This document shows, in pieces, positions 1 through 7,644 of a stretch of DNA of 64,000 bases (position 1 is its first letter; every line of letters starts with the position of its first letter). This DNA comes from Cryomorphaceae bacterium (GTDB taxonomy: Bacteria; Bacteroidota; Bacteroidia; Flavobacteriales_D; Sanyastnellaceae), in the NCBI GenBank assembly GCA_016124575.1, contig WGNM01000007.1, forward strand, positions 62,001 to 126,000. The letters run 5' to 3'. Under the pieces are notes generated by a model. It was not told where the DNA came from. It saw only the letters and a list, made by a program, of their open reading frames with translations, and ran no database searches. A program made the translations under genes and the position numbers.

Positions 1-758
1 CGTCGCAATTGGATATGGACCGCTTAGACTACCTCAGTCGTGATAGTTTTTACTCCGGTGTTACGGAAGGCAAAATTGGCTCGGAGCGCATCATTAAGAT
101 GCTAAACGTTGTCGACGACACCCTGGTAATCGAAGAAAAAGGAATCTACTCAATCGAAAAATTCATCGTCGCTCGCAGACTCATGTATTGGCAAGTTTAC
201 CTGCACAAAACCGTTCTTTCAGCCGAATTCATGCTGGTGAATGTCTTAAAGCGTGCGAAAGAACTGGTCAAAAACCAACAATCTGTTTTTGCCTCGCCGG
301 CGCTCAAGCTTTTCCTTGAAAACGATTTTCAGCATCAAGATTTTTTAGCGGATGCCGCTGTGTTGGCTGCCTTTTGTGATCTCGACGATTACGATATTCT
401 GGGTGCCATTAAAGTTTGGCAAAAGCATGACGACCGCGTGCTGTCAGAATTGTGCACACGGTTGATCAATCGCGACTTGTTCAAGATAGCCCTGCGCAAA
501 GAAGCCTATTCTCAAGACGAAGTGAAAAAAGTCATCAAGCGGGTTGCTGCTCAATTGAAATTGACCGAGCACGAAGCAAGCTATTTCGTGATTCACGAAA
601 CCGTCAACAACAGAGCGTATGACTCATCAGACAGCCCCATTCTTGTTTTGATGAAAAACGGTGAATTGCTGGATGTTGCCAAAGCGTCAGACCACCTCAA
701 TCTATCGGCTTTAGCCATCAAGGTTGAGAAACACTTCTTAGCTTTTCCGAGCTACTAA
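1..758 (+). CDS. HD-domain phosphohydrolase (C-terminal part, 5' truncated)
   Basis: The reading frame is open from base 3 and continues upstream of the window, so only about the last 252 residues are visible. The first residues (SQLDMDRLDYLSRDSFYSG) match the conserved block after the catalytic core in dGTPase/SAMHD1-like HD phosphohydrolases of Bacteroidota; the HD metal-binding residues lie upstream and cannot be seen. The family hydrolyses phosphate esters of nucleotides; the substrate here is unknown. A TTG and an ATG near the edge are internal codons, not starts. The gene ends at TAA 756-758 and the convergent RNase G gene ends at the very next base. Confidence 0.8.
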   Translation, partial: SQLDMDRLDYLSRDSFYSGVTEGKIGSERIIKMLNVVDDTLVIEEKGIYSIEKFIVARRLMYWQVYLHKTVLSAEFMLVNVLKRAKELVKNQQSVFASPALKLFLENDFQHQDFLADAAVLAAFCDLDDYDILGAIKVWQKHDDRVLSELCTRLINRDLFKIALRKEAYSQDEVKKVIKRVAAQLKLTEHEASYFVIHETVNNRAYDSSDSPILVLMKNGELLDVAKASDHLNLSALAIKVEKHFLAFPSY

Positions 759-2315
759 TTAAATTGTGATTTCTTCCATGTTCGAGTCGTACATGTGGTA
801 CTCCAAGAACTGAAGAGATGAATTTGCTTCCAAGGTTATCTTCATTGAAAACTGCTTATTCCATTTTCCAATGATCGTTTTAAACCACCATCCTTTGGTA
901 AGATAAGCTTCAACCATTGGGTGAACCAACAGCGTCAATGCTTTGTGCTTTCCTTCATCGGAAACAAACCGAAGGTTGTTTTCAAGGGTGTCGGTGAAAA
1001 GAATTGGTGCTTCTACGACTCCTTTTCCATCGCAAGACGGACATTTCTCATGCGTCTTGATGTTGGTGACTTCACGTACGCGTTGACGTGTGATTTCAAC
1101 AACTCCGAATCTGCTTGGGGGAAGAATATTGTGACGCGCTTTGTCGTCTTTCATCGCCTCTTTCAAGGCTTCGTACAACTGCTTTTGGTTTGCCTTATCA
1201 CTCATATCGATGAAATCGATACAGATAATACCCCCCATATCACGCAGACGTAGGATGCGAGCGATCTCTTTGGCACATTCCAGGTTTGTAGCTAGCGCAT
1301 TTTCCTCCTGGTTCTTCACCCCGCCTTTTCTTCCGCCGCTATTCACATCGATAACGTGCATCGCCTCGGTGTGTTCAATAATCAAGTAAGCACCACTTTT
1401 CAGGTTCACTTGTTTACCGAAAATCGATTTGATCTGCTTGTGAATGGAGAAGGCGTCGAACAAATCGTTCGATTTCATGTACTTCACAACCGCTTCTTTT
1501 TCAGGAGCTATGGTTCTTAAGTAGTGCTTCACCTCTCCTGCAACACTTTCGTCGTTGCAATAGATCGCAGAGAAATTAGGATTCAGAATGTCGCGGAGCA
1601 GCGCATTGGTTTTCGCCAATTCACCGAGCACTTTGGCTGGAACCTTCTTGTTCGACTTGAGATTCTCGTAGAGTTTTGTCCAACGTGTTACCTGCTCTTC
1701 TAAGTCGGCATGCAATTCAGCAGCTCCCTTGTTTTCGGCAACTGTCCGCACTATCACCCCAAAGTTGGGTGGTTTAATGCTTTGCATCAACCGGCGCAAA
1801 CGGGTACGTTCTGCCTCGTTGGTGATGCGTTGCGACATCGAAATTTTGTTAGAAAAAGGCACAAGCACGATGTAACGACCAGGGATCGTAATCTCCGACG
1901 TAAGGCGAGGCCCCTTTGCCGATATCGGCTCTTTGGCAACCTGCACGAGGATTTGTTGGCTGCTAGACACCTCATCCTTGATCTTACCTCCCTTATCAAT
2001 GTCGGGTAGATTCTTGAAATCAGCGAGGTCAGCAGACTCTTGCTTGCCAGTAAGTATACGGCGTGTATACAACTTCAGCGAAGAGAACTGAGGACCGAGA
2101 TCTAGGTAATGCAAAAACGCGTCGCGTTCGTATCCTACGTCTACGAATGCAGCGTTTAGGCTCGGCAAAACCTTGCGGACTTTTCCGAGATACAGATCAC
2201 CAACAGCATATTCTTGATTGGCGTGCTCACGGTGCAACTCAACAAGAGTTTTATCATGCAGCAAGGCAATCTCAACACCATCGCGGGTTGAATTTATGAC
2301 TAGTTCGATGTTCAC
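759..2315 (-). CDS. rng: Ribonuclease E/G family endoribonuclease (RNase G)
   Basis: 518 residues, ATG start. RNase E/G enzymes cleave single-stranded A/U-rich RNA in mRNA decay and rRNA maturation in the cytoplasm. An S1 RNA-binding domain covers about residues 35-140, with a charged insertion around 85-115. The catalytic core has the Mg-binding aspartates in HVIDVNSGG (about 320) and ICIDFIDM (about 365), and the zinc-link motif CPSCDGKG near 430 that joins subunits. There is no long C-terminal scaffold, so it is RNase G-sized rather than E. coli RNase E-sized. It lies downstream of the small basic peptide gene on the same strand. Its stop abuts the stop of the HD phosphohydrolase gene with no spacer. 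Confidence 0.95.
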   Translation of the reverse strand: MNIELVINSTRDGVEIALLHDKTLVELHREHANQEYAVGDLYLGKVRKVLPSLNAAFVDVGYERDAFLHYLDLGPQFSSLKLYTRRILTGKQESADLADFKNLPDIDKGGKIKDEVSSSQQILVQVAKEPISAKGPRLTSEITIPGRYIVLVPFSNKISMSQRITNEAERTRLRRLMQSIKPPNFGVIVRTVAENKGAAELHADLEEQVTRWTKLYENLKSNKKVPAKVLGELAKTNALLRDILNPNFSAIYCNDESVAGEVKHYLRTIAPEKEAVVKYMKSNDLFDAFSIHKQIKSIFGKQVNLKSGAYLIIEHTEAMHVIDVNSGGRKGGVKNQEENALATNLECAKEIARILRLRDMGGIICIDFIDMSDKANQKQLYEALKEAMKDDKARHNILPPSRFGVVEITRQRVREVTNIKTHEKCPSCDGKGVVEAPILFTDTLENNLRFVSDEGKHKALTLLVHPMVEAYLTKGWWFKTIIGKWNKQFSMKITLEANSSLQFLEYHMYDSNMEEITI

Positions 2316-2387
2316 GAAAACGTAATTCTAAAGCAACTTTCGAACAGAAAATAAGAAGAAAGGGGACCCGCATTGGGTCGACCCGAC

Positions 2388-2480
2388 TTATTTCTTCTTC
2401 TTGTGTCTGTTCTTACGAAGCCTCTTCTTGCGTTTGTGTGTCGCCATCTTATGGCGCTTTCTTTTTTTACCGCTTGGCAT
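2388..2480 (-). CDS. 30-residue lysine/arginine-rich small ribosomal-type peptide (AURKAIP1/COX24 family-like)
   Basis: A 31-codon ORF, ATG at 2480 and TAA at 2388-2390. The product starts MPSGKKRKRHKMATHK and ends RHKKKK; about two thirds of its residues are Lys, Arg or His. From memory this matches the tiny Bacteroidota protein annotated as AURKAIP1/COX24-domain, related to mitochondrial small-subunit protein mS38, so a ribosome-associated role is likely. The motif KRKRHKMATHKRKKR is the conserved part. It sits 4 bp after the TPR gene and 72 bp before rng on the same strand. Because it is so short, automated pipelines often miss it. Confidence 0.8.
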   Translation of the reverse strand: MPSGKKRKRHKMATHKRKKRLRKNRHKKKK

Positions 2481-2484
2481 ATAA

Positions 2485-3084
2485 TTACTTATTATTCGAT
2501 TCTATTACACTTATAAATTCTTCCACTTTCATCGACACTGTTGTGTCGGGAGCATAAGGAAGATACTCCTTGTAGTAGTTCAACGCATTCTGCGCATCAC
2601 CCATCTCTTCATAGCTTCTCGCAACGAAAAACAAACCATTGATGTACGAACTATCAAGTCCGACGCATGTGGTAAGCAATTCAACTGCTTCAGCATAGCT
2701 ACTGTCTTCTACAGCCATTATCCCCATCTGCCAATATGGCTCTGGGTTGTTCGGATTCAAACGTCTTACCGTCTCAAACCGACCTCTTGCTTTGTCTCGT
2801 TGTCCTGATTCTAAACTGAAATAACCCAACCACAGTTGCGCTGTTTCAATCGTACTATCACGTTCAACGATTTCACGCAACTTCATAATGCCTTGCATTG
2901 CTTCGGCAGAAGAGGCGCTGTTTTGGACAAGCTGAACAGCTGCGGCGACTTCCATTTCAATATCTGAAACAGGAGCTACTGCTTCTTCAAGTTTACCTTT
3001 CGGCACCCTTGGTAATACCATGAAAAGAACTACCAACCCGATGGCCAGAATTACCAATATTAGTTTTCCTGACCCCGACTTCAT
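2485..3084 (-). CDS. Membrane-anchored TPR protein
   Basis: 199 residues. A hydrophobic segment at about residues 7-24 (LILVILAIGLVVLFMVLP) should be an N-terminal membrane anchor; residues about 75-190 form three to four tetratricopeptide repeats (for example PEPYWQMGIMAVEDSSYAEA and ALNYYKEYLPYAPD). TPRs mediate protein-protein contacts, and no catalytic motif is visible. Its ATG shares one base with the HU stop codon (TAATG), so translation is probably coupled to HU. The order HU - TPR - small basic peptide - rng is familiar from Flavobacteriia. The specific function is unknown. Confidence 0.8.
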   Translation of the reverse strand: MKSGSGKLILVILAIGLVVLFMVLPRVPKGKLEEAVAPVSDIEMEVAAAVQLVQNSASSAEAMQGIMKLREIVERDSTIETAQLWLGYFSLESGQRDKARGRFETVRRLNPNNPEPYWQMGIMAVEDSSYAEAVELLTTCVGLDSSYINGLFFVARSYEEMGDAQNALNYYKEYLPYAPDTTVSMKVEEFISVIESNNK

Positions 3085-3374
3085 TATTTAACAGCTACTT
3101 TTTTCTTCACTCCATCAACAAAAGTCTTTGCAGGCTTAAATGATGGAATGTGGTGCGCAGGAATAACAATCGTAGTATTCTTAAGAATGTTACGGCCTGT
3201 TTTCTGAGCACGCTTCTTCACTATGAAGCTACCAAAACCACGAAGATAAACGTTCTCTCCACCTTCGAGAGACCCCTTAATGGTCTTCATAAAAGCTTCT
3301 ACAGCCGTTTGTACGTCTGCTTTCTCGATGCCAGTTTTATCAGCAATCTCGGTCACAATATCTGCCTTCGTCAT
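3084..3374 (-). CDS. HU/IHF-family DNA-binding protein
   Basis: 96 residues from the ATG at 3374. HU proteins are small nucleoid proteins that bend DNA as dimers. The N-terminal MTKADIVTEIADKTGIEK helix, the GGENVYLRGFGSF strand and the arm sequence leading to IPSFKPAKTF are typical; the Lys/Val-rich tail (VKKKVAVK) is short. The frame stays open 13 codons further upstream, but that extension runs into a -7 promoter box at 3411-3418, so the ATG at 3374 is the better start. It is the first gene of a reverse-strand unit with the TPR gene. Confidence 0.93.
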   Translation of the reverse strand: MTKADIVTEIADKTGIEKADVQTAVEAFMKTIKGSLEGGENVYLRGFGSFIVKKRAQKTGRNILKNTTIVIPAHHIPSFKPAKTFVDGVKKKVAVK

Positions 3375-3410
3375 TATTTCAAAATTTTCCGGGTTCAAAA
3401 AATGGGGCTG

Positions 3411-3418
3411 CAAAGATA
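3411..3418 (-). promoter_or_regulatory. -7 promoter box for the HU operon
   Basis: The reverse strand reads TATCTTTG, an exact match to the Bacteroidota -7 consensus TAnnTTTG, 36 bp upstream of the HU ATG. No clear -33 TTG was found. Its position rules out the longer HU start. Confidence 0.55.
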
Positions 3419-3491
3419 GCTGTATTTCGCTGAAAACTAAAATGCTGTCGTTCGTTTTTTAACATTTGTATCCGATTAGGGTTATTAAAAC

Positions 3492-4535
3492 ATGGAAAAA
3501 ACCACCGAAAATCTACTGGTTTGGTATGCCAAACACAAGAGAAACCTCCCCTGGAGAGAGTCCACAAACCCATACCAGATATGGCTTTCCGAGATAATCC
3601 TCCAGCAAACAAGAGTCGACCAAGGCACCGCATACTACCTTCGATTTATTTCTGCATTTCCTACCGTTTTTGACCTCGCAAAAGCCGATGAAGAGTCTGT
3701 TTTGAAACTTTGGCAAGGACTCGGGTACTATTCGAGAGCAAGAAATTTGCGTTTTGCGGCTCAAATGGTGGTTGAGAAGTTCAACGGACAATTCCCAGCA
3801 TCCTATGACCTGCTTTTGACATTGAAAGGAGTTGGCCCCTATACCGCCGCTGCAATTGCTTCTATCGCATTCAATGTACCTGTACCTGTTGTCGATGGCA
3901 ACGTGTTTCGTGTTATTTCACGCCTTATGGCCAGCGACCTGCCCATTGATCGTCCGTCAGGACTGAAATTCACGCGAGAGCAGATGCTTCAAATGATTCC
4001 AGCACATGAGCCTGGCAACTTTAATCAAGCAGTGATGGAACTCGGCGCTATGGTCTGTAAACCTGTCAATCCCGACTGCAATGGTTGTCCGATTCAAACC
4101 CAATGCCTTGCCCACGCTTCTAAATCCACCTCAAACCTGCCCGTCAAGGCTGGCAAGCAAAAAGTCACACCCCTCAACATCCGCTATGCGATGGTAATTT
4201 TCAAAGATCAAATCGTGGTGAGGCTGAGAAGTGAAAAAGGCATCTGGCAGGGATTGTACGACTTTCCTGAATTGAATTTCAAACAAGATGAAATGGGATG
4301 TCTGCAAGAAGCGGAAACACTCTTCGGGACAAAAATGACCTTACTTAAGCGCAGTTCGACATTTACACATTTGCTTTCACATCGAAGAATATCAGCCGAT
4401 GTCTGTGTTTTTCATGCGGAGCAAGTGCCGATAACAAGTGCCGACTGCCAACTAATTGCCTTGTCTGCCCTTGCCACTTTGCCCGTGCCACGCCTAATCG
4501 AAAAAATGCTTCCACTTGCGGAGAACTTAATATAA
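3492..4535 (+). CDS. mutY: A/G-specific adenine glycosylase MutY
   Basis: 347 residues, normal length. MutY removes adenine mispaired with 8-oxoguanine in base-excision repair. Seen: the LSEIILQQTRVDQG motif with the catalytic Glu (about residue 34), the helix-hairpin-helix LKGVGPYTAAAIASIAF, the VVDGNVFRVISR segment with the catalytic Asp (about 132), and the 4Fe-4S cysteines in the spacing C-x6-C-x2-C-x5-C around 190-206. Residues from about 230 form the NUDIX-like domain that recognises 8-oxoG, with the FTHLLSHRRI segment. It is divergent from HU and 36 bp ahead of the ssb start, an order seen in many Flavobacteriia. Confidence 0.96.
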   Translation: MEKTTENLLVWYAKHKRNLPWRESTNPYQIWLSEIILQQTRVDQGTAYYLRFISAFPTVFDLAKADEESVLKLWQGLGYYSRARNLRFAAQMVVEKFNGQFPASYDLLLTLKGVGPYTAAAIASIAFNVPVPVVDGNVFRVISRLMASDLPIDRPSGLKFTREQMLQMIPAHEPGNFNQAVMELGAMVCKPVNPDCNGCPIQTQCLAHASKSTSNLPVKAGKQKVTPLNIRYAMVIFKDQIVVRLRSEKGIWQGLYDFPELNFKQDEMGCLQEAETLFGTKMTLLKRSSTFTHLLSHRRISADVCVFHAEQVPITSADCQLIALSALATLPVPRLIEKMLPLAENLI

Positions 4536-4556
4536 CAACTTCGCCGCGTATTGTTG

Positions 4557-4564
4557 TATATTTG
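4557..4564 (+). promoter_or_regulatory. -7 promoter box for ssb, immediately upstream of the ATG
   Basis: TATATTTG matches TAnnTTTG exactly and ends 7 bp before the ssb ATG at 4572. The transcript should therefore have an extremely short leader or none. The box also overlaps a possible upstream TTG start at 4551, which it argues against. Confidence 0.6.
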
Positions 4565-4571
4565 CAGAACT

Positions 4572-5012
4572 ATGGCTGGCATAAACAAAGTTATTCTACT
4601 TGGCAACCTCGGTAAAGACCCAGAGGTTCGCTACTTGCAAAACGGTACTGCTGTTTGTTCATTTTCTTTGGCAACATCAGAGAACTATACCGACAAAACT
4701 TCAGGCGAACGCAAAACCATTACTGAATGGCACAACGTCGTTTTGTGGAGAAAACTGGCTGAAACAGCAGAGAAATTCCTTCACAAAGGATCTCAAGTCT
4801 ACATAGAAGGTAAAATCAGAACGCGATCTTGGGATGATGAGGCGGGACAAAAACGCTACACCACCGAGGTTGTTGGTGATGTGATGCAATTGTTGGGAAG
4901 ACCTGAATCGAATGATCAGGGAGGCTCACATCATGCTGCACCTGCTGCTGCAAGTCGTCAAGAGACGAGCTATTCGGCAGAAACGCAGGGAGATGATGAT
5001 CTTCCATTCTAA
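4572..5012 (+). CDS. ssb: Single-stranded DNA-binding protein
   Basis: 146 residues from ATG 4572 ([19 protein letters not shown]). SSB coats single-stranded DNA in replication, recombination and repair as a tetramer. The OB fold spans residues 1-108, with [14 protein letters not shown] and [16 protein letters not shown] as landmark segments. A Gln/Ala/Ser-rich linker follows and the protein ends in the acidic tip DDDLPF, which recruits partner proteins. The start was set at MAGINK because the upstream extension overlaps the promoter box. gldE follows after 16 bp. Confidence 0.97.
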   Translation: MAGINKVILLGNLGKDPEVRYLQNGTAVCSFSLATSENYTDKTSGERKTITEWHNVVLWRKLAETAEKFLHKGSQVYIEGKIRTRSWDDEAGQKRYTTEVVGDVMQLLGRPESNDQGGSHHAAPAAASRQETSYSAETQGDDDLPF

Positions 5013-5028
5013 CCAACTCTTATAACCG

Positions 5029-6387
5029 GTGGACCCTGCCAGTATACCCCTGAATTTTCTCCTCTCTGAGCTAGCATCTGTTGCATTCTGGTTTCCAGCC
5101 TTGCTAATGCTCCTCCTTTTGGTGGCCAGTGCCTTGGTTTCTGGTTCTGAAGTAGCTTTCTTTTCACTCGGCCCCGCTGACCTTGTGGCATTGCGCGATG
5201 AAGAAAATCCCTCTTCAAAACGGATCATGAATTTGTTAGAAAGTCCGGACATTGAAAGTGGCCCGCGCAATCTGCTCGCTACAATTTTGGTGTTGAACAA
5301 TCTCATCAACATCGTTATCATTCTTCTTTCTACAACTGTTACTGAGGCGCTCATCCCGAAAGGAAGCATCACCCCTACTGCTGAATTCGCAATCAACGTT
5401 GTTGGGGTGACCTTTCTCTTAGTGCTTTTCGGTGAAGTGATTCCTAAAGTATACGCTACCAATTACAACTTGCAATTGGCACGCATCATGGCTGCACCCA
5501 TCCAAGTGTGCCAGAAAATATTCTACCCAATCTGGAAAATCCTTGTCGAAATTGGCAACCTCATCAACCGCAAATTCAAACGGTCATCGTCAACAAACAT
5601 CTCCATGGAAGAGTTGGAGCATGCTTTGGAATTGACCGATAACCATGAGCGAACCGATGAAGAAAAAAAGATCTTGGAAGGCATTGTGAGCTTTGGATCA
5701 AAAGATGTGAAACAGATCATGACGCCCCGTATGGATGTTTCTGCCTTTTCTGTGGATGAAACTTGGCCCGACATACTTCATGCTGTGCTTGAAACAGGTT
5801 ATTCCAGAATTCCAATTTTCAAAGGATCCGTCGATGAAATCGTTGGTGTTTTGTATATCAAAGACCTTCTTTCTCACTTCGATGCTGAAACATTCGCGTG
5901 GCAGGAAATTCTGCGCGCACCATTTTTCGTCCCTGCCAACAAAAAAATAGACGACCTACTCCGCGAATTTCAAGAGCGGAAAACACACCTCGCTGTGGTA
6001 GTTGATGAGTATGGCGGAACCAGTGGAATCGTTTCTCTAGAAGATGTTATTGAAGAAATTGTCGGAGAAATCACCGATGAGTTCGACGAAGAAGACCTGA
6101 TTTTTTCACGCATCGATGACTTCAACGTTGTCTTTGAAGGCAAGACGCCGCTCATTGATATGTACCGTGTGATGGATATCGATGGAGAGGCTTTTGAATT
6201 AGCTAAAGCAGATAGCGACACCCTAGCAGGTTTCGTTGTCGAGTTGGCTGGCAAAATACCTTTGAAAGGTGAACGTTTTCATTTTGACACTTATACCTTT
6301 ACGGTAGAAGCCTCAGACAAACGTAGAGTAAAACGCATTAAAGTAACCATCGAAAACAATGAGAACAGCACTCCTGATCCTCTTTAG
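5029..6387 (+). CDS. gldE: Gliding motility-associated CNNM/CBS membrane protein GldE
   Basis: 452 residues with a GTG start. Domain order: DUF21/CNNM membrane domain with four hydrophobic segments (about residues 20-160), two CBS domains (about 210-330; IMTPRMDVSAF and AVVVDEYGGTSGIVSLEDV), then a CorC/HlyC transporter-associated domain. In Flavobacterium johnsoniae GldE is found with GldD and helps gliding/T9SS function; CNNM proteins in general are linked to Mg export. Assignment to GldE rather than a generic CorC rests on the ssb-gldE-gldD order and the 29-bp overlap with gldD. A paralogue lies at 11228-12505. Confidence 0.9.
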   Translation: MDPASIPLNFLLSELASVAFWFPALLMLLLLVASALVSGSEVAFFSLGPADLVALRDEENPSSKRIMNLLESPDIESGPRNLLATILVLNNLINIVIILLSTTVTEALIPKGSITPTAEFAINVVGVTFLLVLFGEVIPKVYATNYNLQLARIMAAPIQVCQKIFYPIWKILVEIGNLINRKFKRSSSTNISMEELEHALELTDNHERTDEEKKILEGIVSFGSKDVKQIMTPRMDVSAFSVDETWPDILHAVLETGYSRIPIFKGSVDEIVGVLYIKDLLSHFDAETFAWQEILRAPFFVPANKKIDDLLREFQERKTHLAVVVDEYGGTSGIVSLEDVIEEIVGEITDEFDEEDLIFSRIDDFNVVFEGKTPLIDMYRVMDIDGEAFELAKADSDTLAGFVVELAGKIPLKGERFHFDTYTFTVEASDKRRVKRIKVTIENNENSTPDPL

Positions 6388-6925
6388 TGCGCTCACATTG
6401 GTGGGTTGTGATGAAAACTATGTTGCCAAGCCCCGCGGATATTTCCGCATCGCTTTGCCAGATAGAAATTATGTCGCCTACGAGGCTCCGTGCAACACAA
6501 CCTTCGACATCCCCTCATTTACCAAGATAGAAGTCATCAATCAATCGGCCGACTCGTGCTGGTACAACTTGTATTTCCCGCGATACAAAGCCCGTATCCA
6601 TTGCACTTATTTGCACACAAGTGGATCACTGACTCCGCTTATTGAAGATGCCTATAATTTTGCTTTTAAGCACGAATCAAAGGCAAATGCCATTCGAAGA
6701 ATTGAGTTCAAAAGCGACTCGTCTTCCAATTTCGGGATGCTTTATGAACTAACAGGTGATGTTGCATCGCCTCTTCAATTTTTTGTCTCCGATAGCGTTT
6801 CTCACTTCCTGCGCGGATCGCTTTACTTCAACCACAGAAGCAACGCAGATTCAGTGCAACCTGTGGTTGATTACTTCAAAACCGACATTGAACACCTAAT
6901 GCAAACCATTCAATGGGCCAACTAG
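6359..6925 (+). CDS. gldD: Gliding motility lipoprotein GldD
   Basis: 188 residues. The signal peptide ends in a lipobox (LTLVGC, Cys 16), so the mature protein is a lipoprotein. The segment KPRGYFRIALPDRNY just after the Cys and the later CWYNLYFPRYKARIHCTYL are typical of GldD, which is required for gliding and T9SS secretion in F. johnsoniae; its biochemical role is not established. The start lies inside gldE in another frame, and the end overlaps the pantothenate kinase start by 13 bp, so the three genes are surely co-transcribed. Confidence 0.9.
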   Translation: MRTALLILFSALTLVGCDENYVAKPRGYFRIALPDRNYVAYEAPCNTTFDIPSFTKIEVINQSADSCWYNLYFPRYKARIHCTYLHTSGSLTPLIEDAYNFAFKHESKANAIRRIEFKSDSSSNFGMLYELTGDVASPLQFFVSDSVSHFLRGSLYFNHRSNADSVQPVVDYFKTDIEHLMQTIQWAN

Positions 6926-7644
6926 AAAGGGCACTGGTGCTAGACATAGGAAATACCCGAATCAAATACGGTGGCTTCGAACTCGGCGAATTGACGATTA
7001 ACGCAACTTTGGAACAAAAAAATGTTGATGCGTTGTTAGATATCACGCGTGCCTTTCAACCTTCACATATCCTCGTCTCAGGCAGTGGCAAAATCCCTAC
7101 TGTGCTGAATTCTTTAAAAGACCATGGCGAAGTTTTTTTTGCTGATGCAGACATCCAGTTGCCCATTGGAAGTAGTTACGACAAACAATCGAAGCCCGGC
7201 ATAGACCGTATTGCAAACGCTTGTGCGTTGAATAAAATGTTTTCAGGACAGAACGCTTTGGCAATCGATATGGGGACATGTGTTACGTACGACTTATTAA
7301 GAGATGGCGTTTTTAAAGGAGGCATTATCGCACCTGGCTTGCAGATGCGCGCCCGAGCCATGCATGAATTTACAGCAGCACTGCCACTGGTAGAGATTCC
7401 ACAGAAGGCAATATTTTCAGGCAATTCTACGTTGGGCTGCTTGCAAAGCGGTGTGTTGAACGGATGGACCAAAGAAATTGAAGGGTGTATCGAGACATTT
7501 AAAAATAACTTTTCCGACCTGCAAATCGTCTTAACCGGCGGAGATACAATCTATTTTGCTCCCCCATTAAAAAGTTACATTTTTGCAGACCCGTTTTTGA
7601 CCCTGCGTGGTCTGTACCAAATTTTGTTATTCAATGCGCGCTAA
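6913..7644 (+). CDS. coaX: Type III pantothenate kinase
   Basis: 243 residues. CoaX phosphorylates pantothenate in the first step of coenzyme A synthesis. It belongs to the ASKHA fold: phosphate-1 motif LVLDIGNTRIKYG near the N terminus, PGIDRIANACA around residue 95, the phosphate-2 motif AIDMGTCVTYD around 118, GGIIAPGLQMRARAMHEFTAALP around 138-160, and LTGGD near 210. Length is normal for the family. It overlaps gldD at its start and the outer-membrane protein gene at its end (11 bp). Confidence 0.93.
   Translation: MGQLERALVLDIGNTRIKYGGFELGELTINATLEQKNVDALLDITRAFQPSHILVSGSGKIPTVLNSLKDHGEVFFADADIQLPIGSSYDKQSKPGIDRIANACALNKMFSGQNALAIDMGTCVTYDLLRDGVFKGGIIAPGLQMRARAMHEFTAALPLVEIPQKAIFSGNSTLGCLQSGVLNGWTKEIEGCIETFKNNFSDLQIVLTGGDTIYFAPPLKSYIFADPFLTLRGLYQILLFNAR

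Noticed and set aside
2330-2387. Short stem GACCC/GGGTC between the small peptide gene and rng as a terminator
   Set aside because: Only 5 bp of stem and no T-run on the relevant strand; it is more likely leader structure of rng or chance.
3375-3413. Thirteen extra in-frame codons at the N terminus of HU
   Set aside because: The extension reads into an exact -7 box (3411-3418) and gives a sequence unlike HU; the start at 3374 begins the canonical MTKADIV.
4551-4571. Earlier TTG start for ssb (MLYICRT)
   Set aside because: It overlaps the TATATTTG promoter box and adds residues not seen in SSB proteins.
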